Shown here: positions 6,373 through 12,784 of the stretch, piece by piece
How the letters are laid out: each line of letters starts with the position of its first letter
How positions within the stretch are numbered: the stretch's first letter is position 1
Source of the DNA: Actinomycetes bacterium
Lineage (GTDB): Bacteria > Actinomycetota > Acidimicrobiia > Acidimicrobiales > RAAP-2
DNA: 12,784 bases
Direction: 5' to 3'
Assembly (NCBI GenBank): GCA_021841725.1
Contig: JAKCEC010000024.1
Span: 1-12,784 of the forward strand
Made by a program: the position numbers and the translations under genes
The notes under the pieces: generated by a model
Told to the model about the DNA's origin: nothing
What the model saw: the letters and a program-made list of their open reading frames with translations, nothing else
The model's database searches: none

Positions 6373-7164
6373 TCAGGCGTCGCGACGCGTGAGCAAAAAG
6401 GTGCCGACGCCCACGATCGCGAGGGTGTAGAGCGCGAGTACCAGGGTGGCGCTCGTCCAGGAGAAGGAGTTGGGCGAGAACGCGGAGGGCGAGGTCATCG
6501 CCTGACCGAGGTTCGACGGCAGGAACTTGCTCACGTGACTCTGCCAGTTCGAGGGCAGGAAGTTCACGATGATGGGAATGATGAGCAGCAGCGTCACGTA
6601 GATCGAGATCGTGACCGACGTGGTGCGCAGGATGAGTCCGAGGCCCAGTCCCACCAACGTCAACATGGTCAGGTACACGCCGGCCATCACCACCGCGCGC
6701 AGATCGGTGGAGTTCGACAGGGTGCCCGAGGGCAGGTGGCCGCCGCGGTAGATGGCCTGCCCGACCGAGAAGGCGACCACGACCACGACTTCACTCACGA
6801 CGAAGAACGTGACCAGGAGAACGATCGCCTTGGAGATCACGAGTCGCACGCGCCGGGGTACCGCGGCCAGGGTCGTGCGGATAGCGCCCGAGGCGTATTC
6901 CGACGTGATGGCGCGCGCTCCCATGACCCCCACGGCGAACTGCGCGAAGAAGACCCCGACCAGGCTCGTGGCCACCGGGTCGAACGCCAGGCGTTCGACG
7001 GGACTGCGCTGATTCCAGTTGGTTCGAATCACCACGGTGATGAGGACCGCCAGGCCGATGGTCAAGAGGATCAGGGTGGCCAGACCGATGAAGGTGGCGC
7101 GCACCGTGCGGAACTTGAGGAACTCCGATCGCGTCGTGTCCCAGAGGGTGGGGGCATCACTCAC
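6373..7164 (-). CDS. ABC-2 type transporter permease
   Basis: A 263-residue integral membrane subunit with about six hydrophobic segments. The first (FIGLATLILLTIGLAVLITV) follows a short cytoplasmic N terminus, and the last is near the C-terminal RRDA. The cytoplasmic stretch ITSEYASGAIRTTLAAVPRR after TM2 is typical of ABC-2 permeases that pair with BcrA/NatA-like ATPases. It starts at a GTG (7164) with GGAGG six bases upstream, and its first eight bases overlap the end of the ATPase gene, so the two are translationally coupled. The pair probably forms a homodimer-plus-homodimer exporter in the cytoplasmic membrane. The substrate is unknown; peptides, antibiotics or ions are handled by relatives. 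Confidence 0.88.
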   Translation of the reverse strand: MSDAPTLWDTTRSEFLKFRTVRATFIGLATLILLTIGLAVLITVVIRTNWNQRSPVERLAFDPVATSLVGVFFAQFAVGVMGARAITSEYASGAIRTTLAAVPRRVRLVISKAIVLLVTFFVVSEVVVVVAFSVGQAIYRGGHLPSGTLSNSTDLRAVVMAGVYLTMLTLVGLGLGLILRTTSVTISIYVTLLLIIPIIVNFLPSNWQSHVSKFLPSNLGQAMTSPSAFSPNSFSWTSATLVLALYTLAIVGVGTFLLTRRDA

Positions 7165-8077
7165 TGACGGCCTCCGCGTTCTTGTGACCGTACTCCAGCG
7201 CGTCCGCGGTCAAGGACATGAAGACGTCCTCGAGCGACGCGCGCTGGGGCGTCAGCTCGTGCACGGCGATGCCGGAACGAAAGGCCGCATCGCCGACCTG
7301 GACCGCGTCGAGACCGCTGACGTGCAGGCCCTGGTCGCTGAGTTCCTCGACGATCGCGTGGGCGTCACGCAGTACGTGCGCCAGGCGCGAGGGATCGGCG
7401 CTGCGCACGAGGACCGTGCCCGCCGCACCGGCGGTGAGCTGGTTCACGGTGCCCGACGTGATGAACTTGCCCCGACCGATCACGATGATCTGGTCGGCGC
7501 TGACGGCCATCTCGCTCATGAGGTGGGAGGAGACGAAGACGGTACGGCCCTCCTTGGCCAACGAGCGGAAAAAGTCGCGGATCCACCGAATCCCCTCGGG
7601 GTCCAGGCCGTTCACGGGTTCGTCGAAGAGGAGGGTACCGGGGTCACCGAGGAGCGCCCCGGCGATGCCGAGGCGCTGACTCATGCCCAGGGAGAAGCCC
7701 CCCACTTTCTTGTGGGCCACCGAAGCGACCCCGACGAATTCGAGGACTTCGTCGACGCGCGCGAAGGAGATGCGATTGGCCAGCGCCAGGGCCCGCAGGT
7801 GATTACGCGCGGATCGATTGGGGTCGAGCGACTTGGCGTCGAGGAGGGCGCCCACCTCGCGCAGGGGCGCCTTCAGCTCGTCGTAGGTCTGACCGTTGAC
7901 GGTGGCGCGGCCACTGGTGGGTCGGTCGAGCCCCATGACGACGCGCATCGTCGTGGACTTGCCCGACCCGTTGGGGCCGAGGAAACCCGTGACCACGCCG
8001 GCGGTGACGTCGAAGTCCAAGTCGTTGACCGCGACGGTCGAGCCGTAGCGCTTCGTGAGGTGGTCAATTTTCAACAT
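7157..8077 (-). CDS. ABC-2 type transporter ATP-binding protein
   Basis: A 306-residue cytoplasmic ATPase subunit of an ABC-2 exporter. Walker A is GPNGSGKST (34-42, Lys40). The signature reads FSLGMSQR (128-135) rather than LSGGQ, as is usual in the BcrA/drug-export subgroup. Walker B with its catalytic glutamate is LLFDEP (149-154, Glu153), followed by a D-loop GLDP and the H-loop His185 in VSSHLMSEM. A C-terminal extension of about 90 residues after the nucleotide-binding domain is normal for this type. The ATG at 8077 has AGGGA six bases upstream. It lies 50 bases behind the Fur-family gene and may be co-transcribed with it, and it overlaps the permease gene by eight bases. Confidence 0.92.
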   Translation of the reverse strand: MLKIDHLTKRYGSTVAVNDLDFDVTAGVVTGFLGPNGSGKSTTMRVVMGLDRPTSGRATVNGQTYDELKAPLREVGALLDAKSLDPNRSARNHLRALALANRISFARVDEVLEFVGVASVAHKKVGGFSLGMSQRLGIAGALLGDPGTLLFDEPVNGLDPEGIRWIRDFFRSLAKEGRTVFVSSHLMSEMAVSADQIIVIGRGKFITSGTVNQLTAGAAGTVLVRSADPSRLAHVLRDAHAIVEELSDQGLHVSGLDAVQVGDAAFRSGIAVHELTPQRASLEDVFMSLTADALEYGHKNAEAVSE

Positions 8078-8102
8078 GGCCTATCCCTGCACACTACCCA
8101 GA

Positions 8103-8129
8103 GGGGGCCCGACGGCCGGGACGGCCCTC
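8103..8129. terminator. GC-rich hairpin between the Fur-family and ABC genes
   Basis: GGGCC (8105-8109) pairs with GGCCC (8123-8127), extendable outward by a G-U and a G-C pair. A competing small hairpin, CCCG-ACGGC-CGGG, lies inside. It overlaps the 3' end of the Fur-family gene. No U-tract follows on the minus strand, so it may attenuate rather than terminate, or be a chance fold in very GC-rich DNA. Confidence 0.25.
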
Positions 8130-8577
8130 AGGGGACCGCGCGCCGTCGCGTCCGGCACGCGGCGCAGACCCCGGCGAGGGCCACGTGGTGACGATCGAGT
8201 TCGAACCCGAACGACGCCTCGAGTTCGTGCGCCATCAAGTCGAAGACGTCGGAGGGGACCTCGAAGGTCACGTGGCAGGCCTCACAGGTCACGTGACCGT
8301 GCGAGCGTCCCGCGAGGTGGTAGACGGCGGCGGCGTGGCCGGCGTGCGAGTGCACGACCAGGGCCAGGTCTTCGAGTTCTTCGAGGATTCGATAGACGGT
8401 GGAGGGACTGACGTCGGGCCACGACCGCTGGACCTCGCGCGTCACCTCCTCGGCCGTGAGGTGGTCTCGGGAGTCGACCAGGACCCCCACCACCGCGCGT
8501 TTGGCCGTGGTGATGCGTTTGGCGTGTCGACGCAGGGTGTCGAGAACCTCGTCGCCGCGCCGGTCGTCTTCCGCCAT
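8128..8577 (-). CDS. Fur-family metalloregulator, Nur-like histidine pattern
   Basis: A 149-residue metal-responsive repressor. The N-terminal winged helix has the recognition region PDVSPSTVYRILEELE (54-69). The C-terminal dimerisation domain has paired CxxC motifs (C98/C101 and C138/C141), the structural zinc site. Candidate sensing ligands are His39, His87, His93 and His95. A second histidine group at His76 and His78 (HSHAGH) with His130/131 resembles the nickel site of the Nur subgroup, while the aspartate of the Fur HHDH motif is a glycine here. Nur-like is my favoured reading by pattern; Zur or another Fur type cannot be excluded. The ATG follows TACGCT by six bases, so the transcript is probably leaderless. 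Neighbours (nhaA upstream, ABC exporter downstream) do not reveal the metal. Confidence 0.88.
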   Translation of the reverse strand: MAEDDRRGDEVLDTLRRHAKRITTAKRAVVGVLVDSRDHLTAEEVTREVQRSWPDVSPSTVYRILEELEDLALVVHSHAGHAAAVYHLAGRSHGHVTCEACHVTFEVPSDVFDLMAHELEASFGFELDRHHVALAGVCAACRTRRRAVP

Positions 8578-8583
8578 CCCGTC

Positions 8584-8589
8584 AGCGTA
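8584..8589 (-). promoter_or_regulatory. -10 box (TACGCT) of a probable leaderless promoter
   Basis: On the minus strand TACGCT is followed by six bases and the ATG at 8577. It lies in the 33-base gap behind nhaA, so the Fur-family gene likely has its own start even though it follows nhaA closely. Confidence 0.5.
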
Positions 8590-8610
8590 GAGCGCGCGCG
8601 ACCGCGCGGC

Positions 8611-9759
8611 CTACGCGTCGCCTCGGGTCCTCGTGGCCCGACGCACGACGGTGAGCCCGGCCGCCGCGCCCAGCAGCGACGCGAGGAGCAGACCGACCGT
8701 GAAGGCCCCGTAGGTCGAGCTCGAGGGGGGGTAGAGAGCCCCCGCGAAGAGGAGGGGCACCGTGACGCCGATGGCGCAGAGCAGACCGGCGCCCACCACG
8801 AGGGGGCGCGTGATGCTGGGGTGGCGGCGAAGCCCGCAGGCGCCCGCCACGGCGACGCCCGCCGCGATCCCGAGGGTCTTGCCGGCGAGGCGTATCGCCA
8901 CCGTGGCCGCGATAATCGTGGCGCCGGCGCCCGTGGGGCGCAGCGTGGTCCACGAGACCCCGCACGCCACGAGGGCGAACAGCGGGAGGACGAGTCCAAT
9001 GGAGGAGCGCAGGACGCGGCGTTCGAGGCGTCGCGAGGCCGGCGAGGCCACGCGAATGAGTAGTCCCGCCACGACGCCCGACAGCGCGGGGTCGACGCGC
9101 GCGTAGGCGAACGATCCCCAAGTGGCCACGAGGAGTACCACCAGGGTCGGTGCGGGGGGGAGGCGTCGACCCCACCGCACGGCGCCGGCCGCGACGACGG
9201 CCGCCAGGACCAAACCGACGACGCGCACGTGCGTGACGCCGGTCAGGGAGAGTATGACGACGCTGAGCACGTCGTCGGTGACCGCGAGGGTGAGCAGGAA
9301 GAGGCGTAGGGCGTTGGGAACCCCGGGTCCCGCGAGGGCGAGGACCCCGAGGGTGAAGGCAATATCGGTGGCGATGGGCACACCCCATCCCCGGTGCAGG
9401 GCCGGGGAGTGCAGGAGGAGGCCGAGGAGCAACGACAACCCGGCCGTAGCGAGCATGCCGCCGACGGCGCCACTGACGGCGGGGAGCGAGCCGCGGAGGT
9501 GACCGCGCTGACGCGCGTGCGCTTCACGTGAGAGTTCGAGGCCCACGCTGGCGAAGAAGAGGGTCATCGCGCCCTCTTCCACGACGGAGCGCAGCCCGAC
9601 CTGGTAGCCGGGGAGCCACGGGGCGCTCATCACCCGTTGGTAACTCGCGAAGGACAGGGCGGACCAACCGAGGGCCACGGTCGCGCCGACGATCAGGGTG
9701 CTCGCCGCGGCGAACGGGTGCTCCAGGGTCGAGCGCAGGCGCGGTAGGCGGTCGGCCAC
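8611..9759 (-). CDS. nhaA: NhaA-type Na+/H+ antiporter
   Basis: A 382-residue cytoplasmic-membrane antiporter that expels Na+ in exchange for protons; E. coli NhaA has 388 residues. The conserved LFFASVGLELSRE segment lies near residues 67-79, PIATDIAFTLGVLAL carries Asp132 (E. coli Asp133), and the ion-binding pair is Asp162-Asp163 in LAVTDDVLSVV. Lys294 in AGKTLGI matches E. coli Lys300. Late segments are more diverged: PLFALANAGV of the classic family reads PLFALVACGV, and the SGVHAT stretch lacks its histidine (LSGVVAG). The GTG at 9759 follows TAGGCT by six bases, suggesting a leaderless transcript. It is divergent from the second MFS exporter across a 100-base gap with an inverted repeat. 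Its role is sodium and pH homeostasis. Confidence 0.92.
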   Translation of the reverse strand: MADRLPRLRSTLEHPFAAASTLIVGATVALGWSALSFASYQRVMSAPWLPGYQVGLRSVVEEGAMTLFFASVGLELSREAHARQRGHLRGSLPAVSGAVGGMLATAGLSLLLGLLLHSPALHRGWGVPIATDIAFTLGVLALAGPGVPNALRLFLLTLAVTDDVLSVVILSLTGVTHVRVVGLVLAAVVAAGAVRWGRRLPPAPTLVVLLVATWGSFAYARVDPALSGVVAGLLIRVASPASRRLERRVLRSSIGLVLPLFALVACGVSWTTLRPTGAGATIIAATVAIRLAGKTLGIAAGVAVAGACGLRRHPSITRPLVVGAGLLCAIGVTVPLLFAGALYPPSSSTYGAFTVGLLLASLLGAAAGLTVVRRATRTRGDA

Positions 9760-9765
9760 GCGATG

Positions 9766-9771
9766 AGCCTA
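9766..9771 (-). promoter_or_regulatory. -10 box (TAGGCT) of nhaA, probably leaderless
   Basis: On the minus strand TAGGCT, then six bases, then the GTG at 9759. Its upstream edge touches the inverted repeat at 9771-9788. No Shine-Dalgarno is seen, and this supports the GTG start. Confidence 0.5.
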
Positions 9772-9788
9772 ATCACCCGGTGGTGATT
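9771..9788. promoter_or_regulatory. Inverted repeat between nhaA and the second exporter, putative operator
   Basis: AATCACC and GGTGATT are perfect 7-base arms around CGGT. The repeat abuts the nhaA -10 box and covers the expected -35 region of the exporter promoter, so one bound protein could affect both genes. A partial copy, CGGTGGTCA at 9821-9829 (8 of 9 bases like 9778-9786), and a small dyad ACTGA/TCAGT (9816-9838) lie in the exporter leader. No adjacent regulator gene explains it. Confidence 0.5.
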
Positions 9789-9799
9789 CAAGGGGTCGG

Positions 9800-9805
9800 T
9801 AGGAT
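9800..9805 (+). promoter_or_regulatory. -10 box (TAGGAT) of the second MFS exporter
   Basis: TAGGAT fits TANNNT and predicts a start near 9812, giving a leader of about 48 bases that ends with AAAGGA (9847-9852) seven bases before the ATG. No clear -35 is visible. Confidence 0.4.
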
Positions 9806-9859
9806 GCGAAGGGCGACTGACGGTGGTCACGGTTCAGTGCGCGACGAAAGGACTCCGCA

Positions 9860-11416
9860 ATGGCCCCACGAGAATCCACCGCTCTCCCCCGGCGCGAGTT
9901 GTACTTCGTGCTGAGTGCGCTGATGCTCGGCATGCTTCTCGCGGCCCTGGACGCCACGATTGTCTCGACCGCACTGCCCACCATCGTCGGCGACCTCCAC
10001 GGGGCCAATCACCTCAGTTGGGTCGTGGTGTCCTACCTCCTCGCCTCGACCGTGAGTACTCCCTTGTGGGGGAAACTCGGTGACCTGCACGGCCGCAAGA
10101 TCTACTTCATCTGGGCGATCATCATCTTCCTCGGAGGCTCGATGCTCTGCGGATTCTCCCAGAACATCCTCGAATTGATCCTGTTCCGGGCGGTGCAGGG
10201 ACTCGGCGGCGGTGGGCTCATGGTGGGCGCCCAGGCGGTCATCGCCGACGTGGTGCCCCCGCGCGAGCGCGGCCGCTACTCGGGACTCTTCGGCGCGGTC
10301 TTCGGCGCCGCCACGGTGCTCGGGCCCCTCCTCGGCGGCTTCATCGTCGAGTACTGGTCGTGGCGGTGGATCTTCTTCGTCAACGTGCCCTTTGGCATCG
10401 TGGCCCTCGCCGTCACGGCGGCGGCACTGCCGAACGCGGGGGAGCGCAAGCAGCACGTGATCGACTACGCGGGCATCATCACCCTGACCGTCGCCGCGTC
10501 GTCGTTCATCTTGTTCACGTCCCTCGGGGGCTCCAGTCAGCCGTGGGGGTCGGCGAGGTCGATCGCACTCTTCGTGTCGGGCGTGGTCTTCACCGCGTGG
10601 TTCATCTGGATCGAGCGGCGCTCGAGTGAACCGGTCCTGCCCCCCAGCCTCTTCTCGAATCGCGTCTTCTCGTCGGCGTCGGCCATCGGCTTCGTGGTCG
10701 GATTCGCCATGTTCGGGGCCATGACGTTCCTTCCCCTGTACTTCCAAGACGTGCACGGGGCGTCACCCACCAATTCGGGGCTGCGCCTCCTGCCGATGAT
10801 GGTGGGACTGTTCTCCGCGTCGATCATCGTCGGTCAGCTCGTGGTGCGGGGATGGAAGTACCGACCGTTCCCCATCGCGGGCACCGCGGTGATGACCATC
10901 GGCATCGGATTGCTGGGGACCATCGGCGTCACCACCTCGACGTACTTGACCGGCCTCTACATGCTCATCCTGGGCGTCGGCATCGGGCTGGTGATGCAGA
11001 TACTCATCACGGCGGTCCAAAACGCCGTGAATCCGGCGGACGTGGGCGCCGCCACCGCGGGGTCGAATTTCTTTCGCTCAATCGGCGGCAGCTTCGGCAC
11101 GGCGGTCTTCGGGGCCATCTTCAGCAACGAATTGCCCCACCAGTTGGCCACGCGCCTGAGGGCGTCGCACTACACGGGCGCGCTGCCGACGGCGTCGCAG
11201 TGGACCCCCAGCACCCTGCGCGCGCTGCCGGCGCAGGCCCTGGACGTTATCGTGCACGCGATTTCGGCGAGTATCAGCCATATCTATCTCCTGGCCATCC
11301 CGGTGGGGGTCGTCGCGCTGCTGCTGAGCCTGACCCTGCCCGAGGTCCGCTTGCGCACCAGTTTGCACCCGGTGGCCGACGAGATTCCCCTGTCCAACGC
11401 CGATCCGAATCTCTGA
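9860..11416 (+). CDS. DHA2-family (EmrB/QacA-like) MFS multidrug exporter
   Basis: A 518-residue 14-TM proton-driven exporter in the cytoplasmic membrane. TM1 carries ALDATIVSTALPTIV (Asp31), motif A is GKLGDLHGRK (71-80), motif B includes Arg110 in LFRAVQGLGGGG, and the antiporter motif C (a GAVFGA...GPLLGG pattern) lies at 145-160. WRWIFFVNVPFGI follows, a hallmark of the DHA2 branch. The C-terminal half holds QNAVNPADVGAATAGSNFFR, also typical. AAAGGA precedes the ATG by seven bases. It is only distantly similar to the exporter at 1681-3240 and has no TetR gene beside it; control may come from the inverted repeat it shares with nhaA. The substrate is unknown, and drugs or dyes are usual for LfrA/EmrB relatives. 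Confidence 0.93.
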   Translation: MAPRESTALPRRELYFVLSALMLGMLLAALDATIVSTALPTIVGDLHGANHLSWVVVSYLLASTVSTPLWGKLGDLHGRKIYFIWAIIIFLGGSMLCGFSQNILELILFRAVQGLGGGGLMVGAQAVIADVVPPRERGRYSGLFGAVFGAATVLGPLLGGFIVEYWSWRWIFFVNVPFGIVALAVTAAALPNAGERKQHVIDYAGIITLTVAASSFILFTSLGGSSQPWGSARSIALFVSGVVFTAWFIWIERRSSEPVLPPSLFSNRVFSSASAIGFVVGFAMFGAMTFLPLYFQDVHGASPTNSGLRLLPMMVGLFSASIIVGQLVVRGWKYRPFPIAGTAVMTIGIGLLGTIGVTTSTYLTGLYMLILGVGIGLVMQILITAVQNAVNPADVGAATAGSNFFRSIGGSFGTAVFGAIFSNELPHQLATRLRASHYTGALPTASQWTPSTLRALPAQALDVIVHAISASISHIYLLAIPVGVVALLLSLTLPEVRLRTSLHPVADEIPLSNADPNL

Positions 11417-11523
11417 TTCGTCACAAAATTCTTACAATGATTTCTTAGAGTGTCACTTGCGTAACGCCGTCCCGATTGCGACAGTTACGAGGTACGATAA
11501 ATACCAAGGAGGAGGGGAGCGCG
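11417..11523 (+). promoter_or_regulatory. AT-rich promoter gap before the DUF3040 gene
   Basis: This gap is markedly richer in A and T than its surroundings. TACGAT at 11493-11498 is a likely -10, predicting a start near 11505. A purine-rich ribosome binding region (AAGGAGGAGGGGAG, 11506-11519) leads to the ATG at 11524. Other motifs are GTCAC-N6-CTTAC (11420-11435), GTCAC and GTAAC nine bases apart (11452-11465), and two TTCTTA copies 13 bases apart (11429, 11442). No terminator hairpin for the upstream exporter is seen. Confidence 0.45.
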
Positions 11524-11910
11524 ATGCCACTGTCAGAACACGAACAGAAAATTCTCGCCGAACTCGAAGAGTCCCTATCGAAGCAGGACCCTCGATTCGC
11601 TAAGAACGTGCGGGACACCAACGTGTACGCGCACGGTACGCGGCGCGTGCGATGGGGCATCGCCGGGTTCTTGGTCGGATTGGTCATCCTCCTGGTCTTC
11701 TTCTCCCAGAGTGTCTACGTCGGACTGGTGGGCGTCGCGCTGATGTTCGCCTCGGCGATCCTCATCGAACGCAACGCGCGGTTGATGGGTCGCGCGGGGT
11801 GGCGTGACATCACGCACCCGCACCCGGGCGACGACGCACCGGGGTCGCTGGGCCCTCGCGCTCGCTCTCTTCGCGACTGGTTGTCGCGTCAACGCCGCTC
11901 GAACGAATGA
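11524..11910 (+). CDS. DUF3040 domain small membrane protein
   Basis: A 128-residue protein with the family's N-terminal signature MPLSEHEQKILAELEESL followed by KQDPRFAKNV, then two adjacent membrane helices at about 45-61 and 64-81 forming a hairpin, and a basic, disordered-looking C-terminal tail with RARSLRDWLSRQRR. The function of DUF3040 is not known; the family is characteristic of Actinomycetota. The start is firm: ATG 11524 follows a very strong GGAGGAGGGG region. An in-frame start further upstream at 11476 would place that motif inside the gene. Its stop overlaps the ROK gene start as ATGA, so the two are probably co-translated. In many actinobacteria DUF3040 genes lie close to mraZ and the division cluster, but that cannot be tested here because the window ends. 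Confidence 0.88.
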   Translation: MPLSEHEQKILAELEESLSKQDPRFAKNVRDTNVYAHGTRRVRWGIAGFLVGLVILLVFFSQSVYVGLVGVALMFASAILIERNARLMGRAGWRDITHPHPGDDAPGSLGPRARSLRDWLSRQRRSNE

Positions 11911-12779
11911 CGCCGCCCGGAATGGCGGACGCCATTCCGTGCCTCGCTCTCGATATCGGTGGCACCAAAGCGGAGGTTGCCGTCGTGACCCCGCGGGGCG
12001 AGGTGGTTCGCCGTGGACGCCTCGACGTACCCGGGTCGGGTGAACGTCTGTTTGAGGACATCGTCGATCTGTTGGCCCGGGTGCGCGACGGGGCACCCGT
12101 GAGTGCCCTCGGCGTGGCGTGCGCGGGTCCGATGCTCGCCGGTGGAGTAGCGGTGTCACCGCTCAATATCCCGGTGTGGCGAAACTTCGCCCTTCGCGCC
12201 CGTCTCGAGGCGGCCACGGGGTTGCGCGTGGACGTGGACGGCGACGTGCGGGCCCTCGCGCTGGCCGAGGGTGCCTTCGGCGCCGCGCGGGGCGTCACGA
12301 ATTACGCGTCGATGGTGGTCTCGACCGGCGTGGGGGGTGCGCTGGTCATCGACGGGCGATTGCTCGAGGGCGCTTCGGGCAATGCGGGACACCTCGGACA
12401 CCTCAACGTCGTGCCCGAGGGCCGGCGGTGCTCGTGCGGCGCGCGGGGCTGCCTCGAGGCCGAGGCGTCGGGTTGGGCGATTCAGCAGATGACGGGACAA
12501 CCTCCCAGCGCCGCGGACGACGCGTTGCGGGCCCGAACCGCCGCCCTGGTCGGTCGCTCATTGGGCACCCTGGCCGCCGTGCTCGACTTCACCCACTGCT
12601 TCGTCGCTGGCTCCGTGGCCCTCGGCTTCGGCGACGAATTCTTCGCGCGAGCCAACGTCGCGGCTCGCGAAGCGGCCACCATCGCCTACGCCCACGACCT
12701 GGTCATCCAGCGCTCGGGTCTCGGCAGCGACGGACCCATCCTGGGGGCGGCCTGCGTCGCGTGGCGGTCCGCGTCGTGA
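11907..12779 (+). CDS. ROK family sugar kinase-like protein
   Basis: A 290-residue member of the ROK group (sugar kinases and related regulators). With no N-terminal helix-turn-helix, it is of the kinase type. The ATP-binding motif is LDIGGTKAEVAVV (15-27), the putative catalytic aspartate is Asp113 in DGDVRALALAEG, and the second phosphate motif is STGVGGALVIDG (139-150). The ROK zinc motif CSCGARGCLE carries C175, C177 and C182, with His165 as the fourth ligand. The usual GEIGH sugar-contact glutamate is His162 here (AGHLGH), a variant I believe occurs in other actinobacterial ROK proteins. Length is near the 300-320 norm. ATG 11907 overlaps the DUF3040 stop; ATG 11922 is a possible alternative. 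Glucose, N-acetylhexosamines or other hexoses are candidates; I cannot assign one. Confidence 0.9.
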   Translation: MTPPGMADAIPCLALDIGGTKAEVAVVTPRGEVVRRGRLDVPGSGERLFEDIVDLLARVRDGAPVSALGVACAGPMLAGGVAVSPLNIPVWRNFALRARLEAATGLRVDVDGDVRALALAEGAFGAARGVTNYASMVVSTGVGGALVIDGRLLEGASGNAGHLGHLNVVPEGRRCSCGARGCLEAEASGWAIQQMTGQPPSAADDALRARTAALVGRSLGTLAAVLDFTHCFVAGSVALGFGDEFFARANVAAREAATIAYAHDLVIQRSGLGSDGPILGAACVAWRSAS

Positions 12780-12784
12780 CCCGC

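Noticed and set aside
7664..7700. ABC signature FSLGMSQR instead of LSGGQ as a sign of an inactive ATPase
   Set aside because: This variant is normal in BcrA-like ABC-2 export ATPases, and the Walker A, Walker B, Glu153 and His185 residues are intact.
7019..8191. A 390-codon plus-strand open frame over the ABC ATPase gene
   Set aside because: Shadow of a well-defined ATPase gene; no recognisable domain.
1..12784. Horizontally acquired island or defence system
   Set aside because: I saw no integrase, transposase, tRNA-flanked repeat, toxin-antitoxin pair, nuclease or compositional break. The genes are ordinary chromosomal families with similar codon character.

Overview
The window is high-GC, densely coded DNA with no stretch over 120 bases lacking a gene. 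It fits a chromosomal segment of an actinobacterium, with Acidimicrobiia or a relative as my best guess. The support is the very high GC, a DUF3040 protein (a family essentially confined to Actinomycetota), GTG/TTG starts, and several genes whose start codon lies exactly six bases after a TANNNT -10 hexamer, which is the layout of leaderless actinobacterial transcripts. The lineage is inferred from these features, not demonstrated. There are ten complete protein genes plus a ROK gene that ends just before the right edge. I saw no rRNA, tRNA, CRISPR array, insertion sequence or phage gene.

Left block (1-4418). An HSL-type alpha/beta hydrolase (+) converges on a TetR/WHG regulator (-), and their stop codons overlap by four bases. 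The regulator is divergent from a 14-TM DHA2-family MFS exporter. The short gap between them holds a strong nested operator-like dyad over the exporter's -10 box. Downstream of the exporter is a class III (CaiB/BaiF) CoA-transferase with its own likely leaderless promoter. The likely logic is a TetR-controlled efflux gene with an acyl-CoA metabolism gene behind it.

Middle block (4422-9759), all on the minus strand and read right to left: an NhaA-type Na+/H+ antiporter, a Fur-family metalloregulator with a Nur-like histidine pattern, an ABC-2 ATPase and permease pair (overlapping, translationally coupled), and a fused beta-alpha biotin-dependent carboxyltransferase with no cysteine at all. The carboxyltransferase converges on the CoA-transferase with a 3-base gap, and a perfect hairpin covers both stop codons. 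Two 11-bp-period GTAAC-type direct repeats lie upstream of the carboxyltransferase.

Right block (9760-12784), plus strand: a second DHA2 MFS exporter, divergent from nhaA and sharing a 7-4-7 inverted repeat with it; then a small two-TM DUF3040 protein; then a ROK-family kinase-like protein joined to it by an ATGA overlap.

No single novel multi-gene system is evident. The most unusual items are the cysteine-free AccD-AccA fusion with an altered oxyanion-loop motif, the nested dyad at the TetR/MFS junction, the hairpins embedded in convergent stop codons, and the repeat arrays in the two regulatory gaps.
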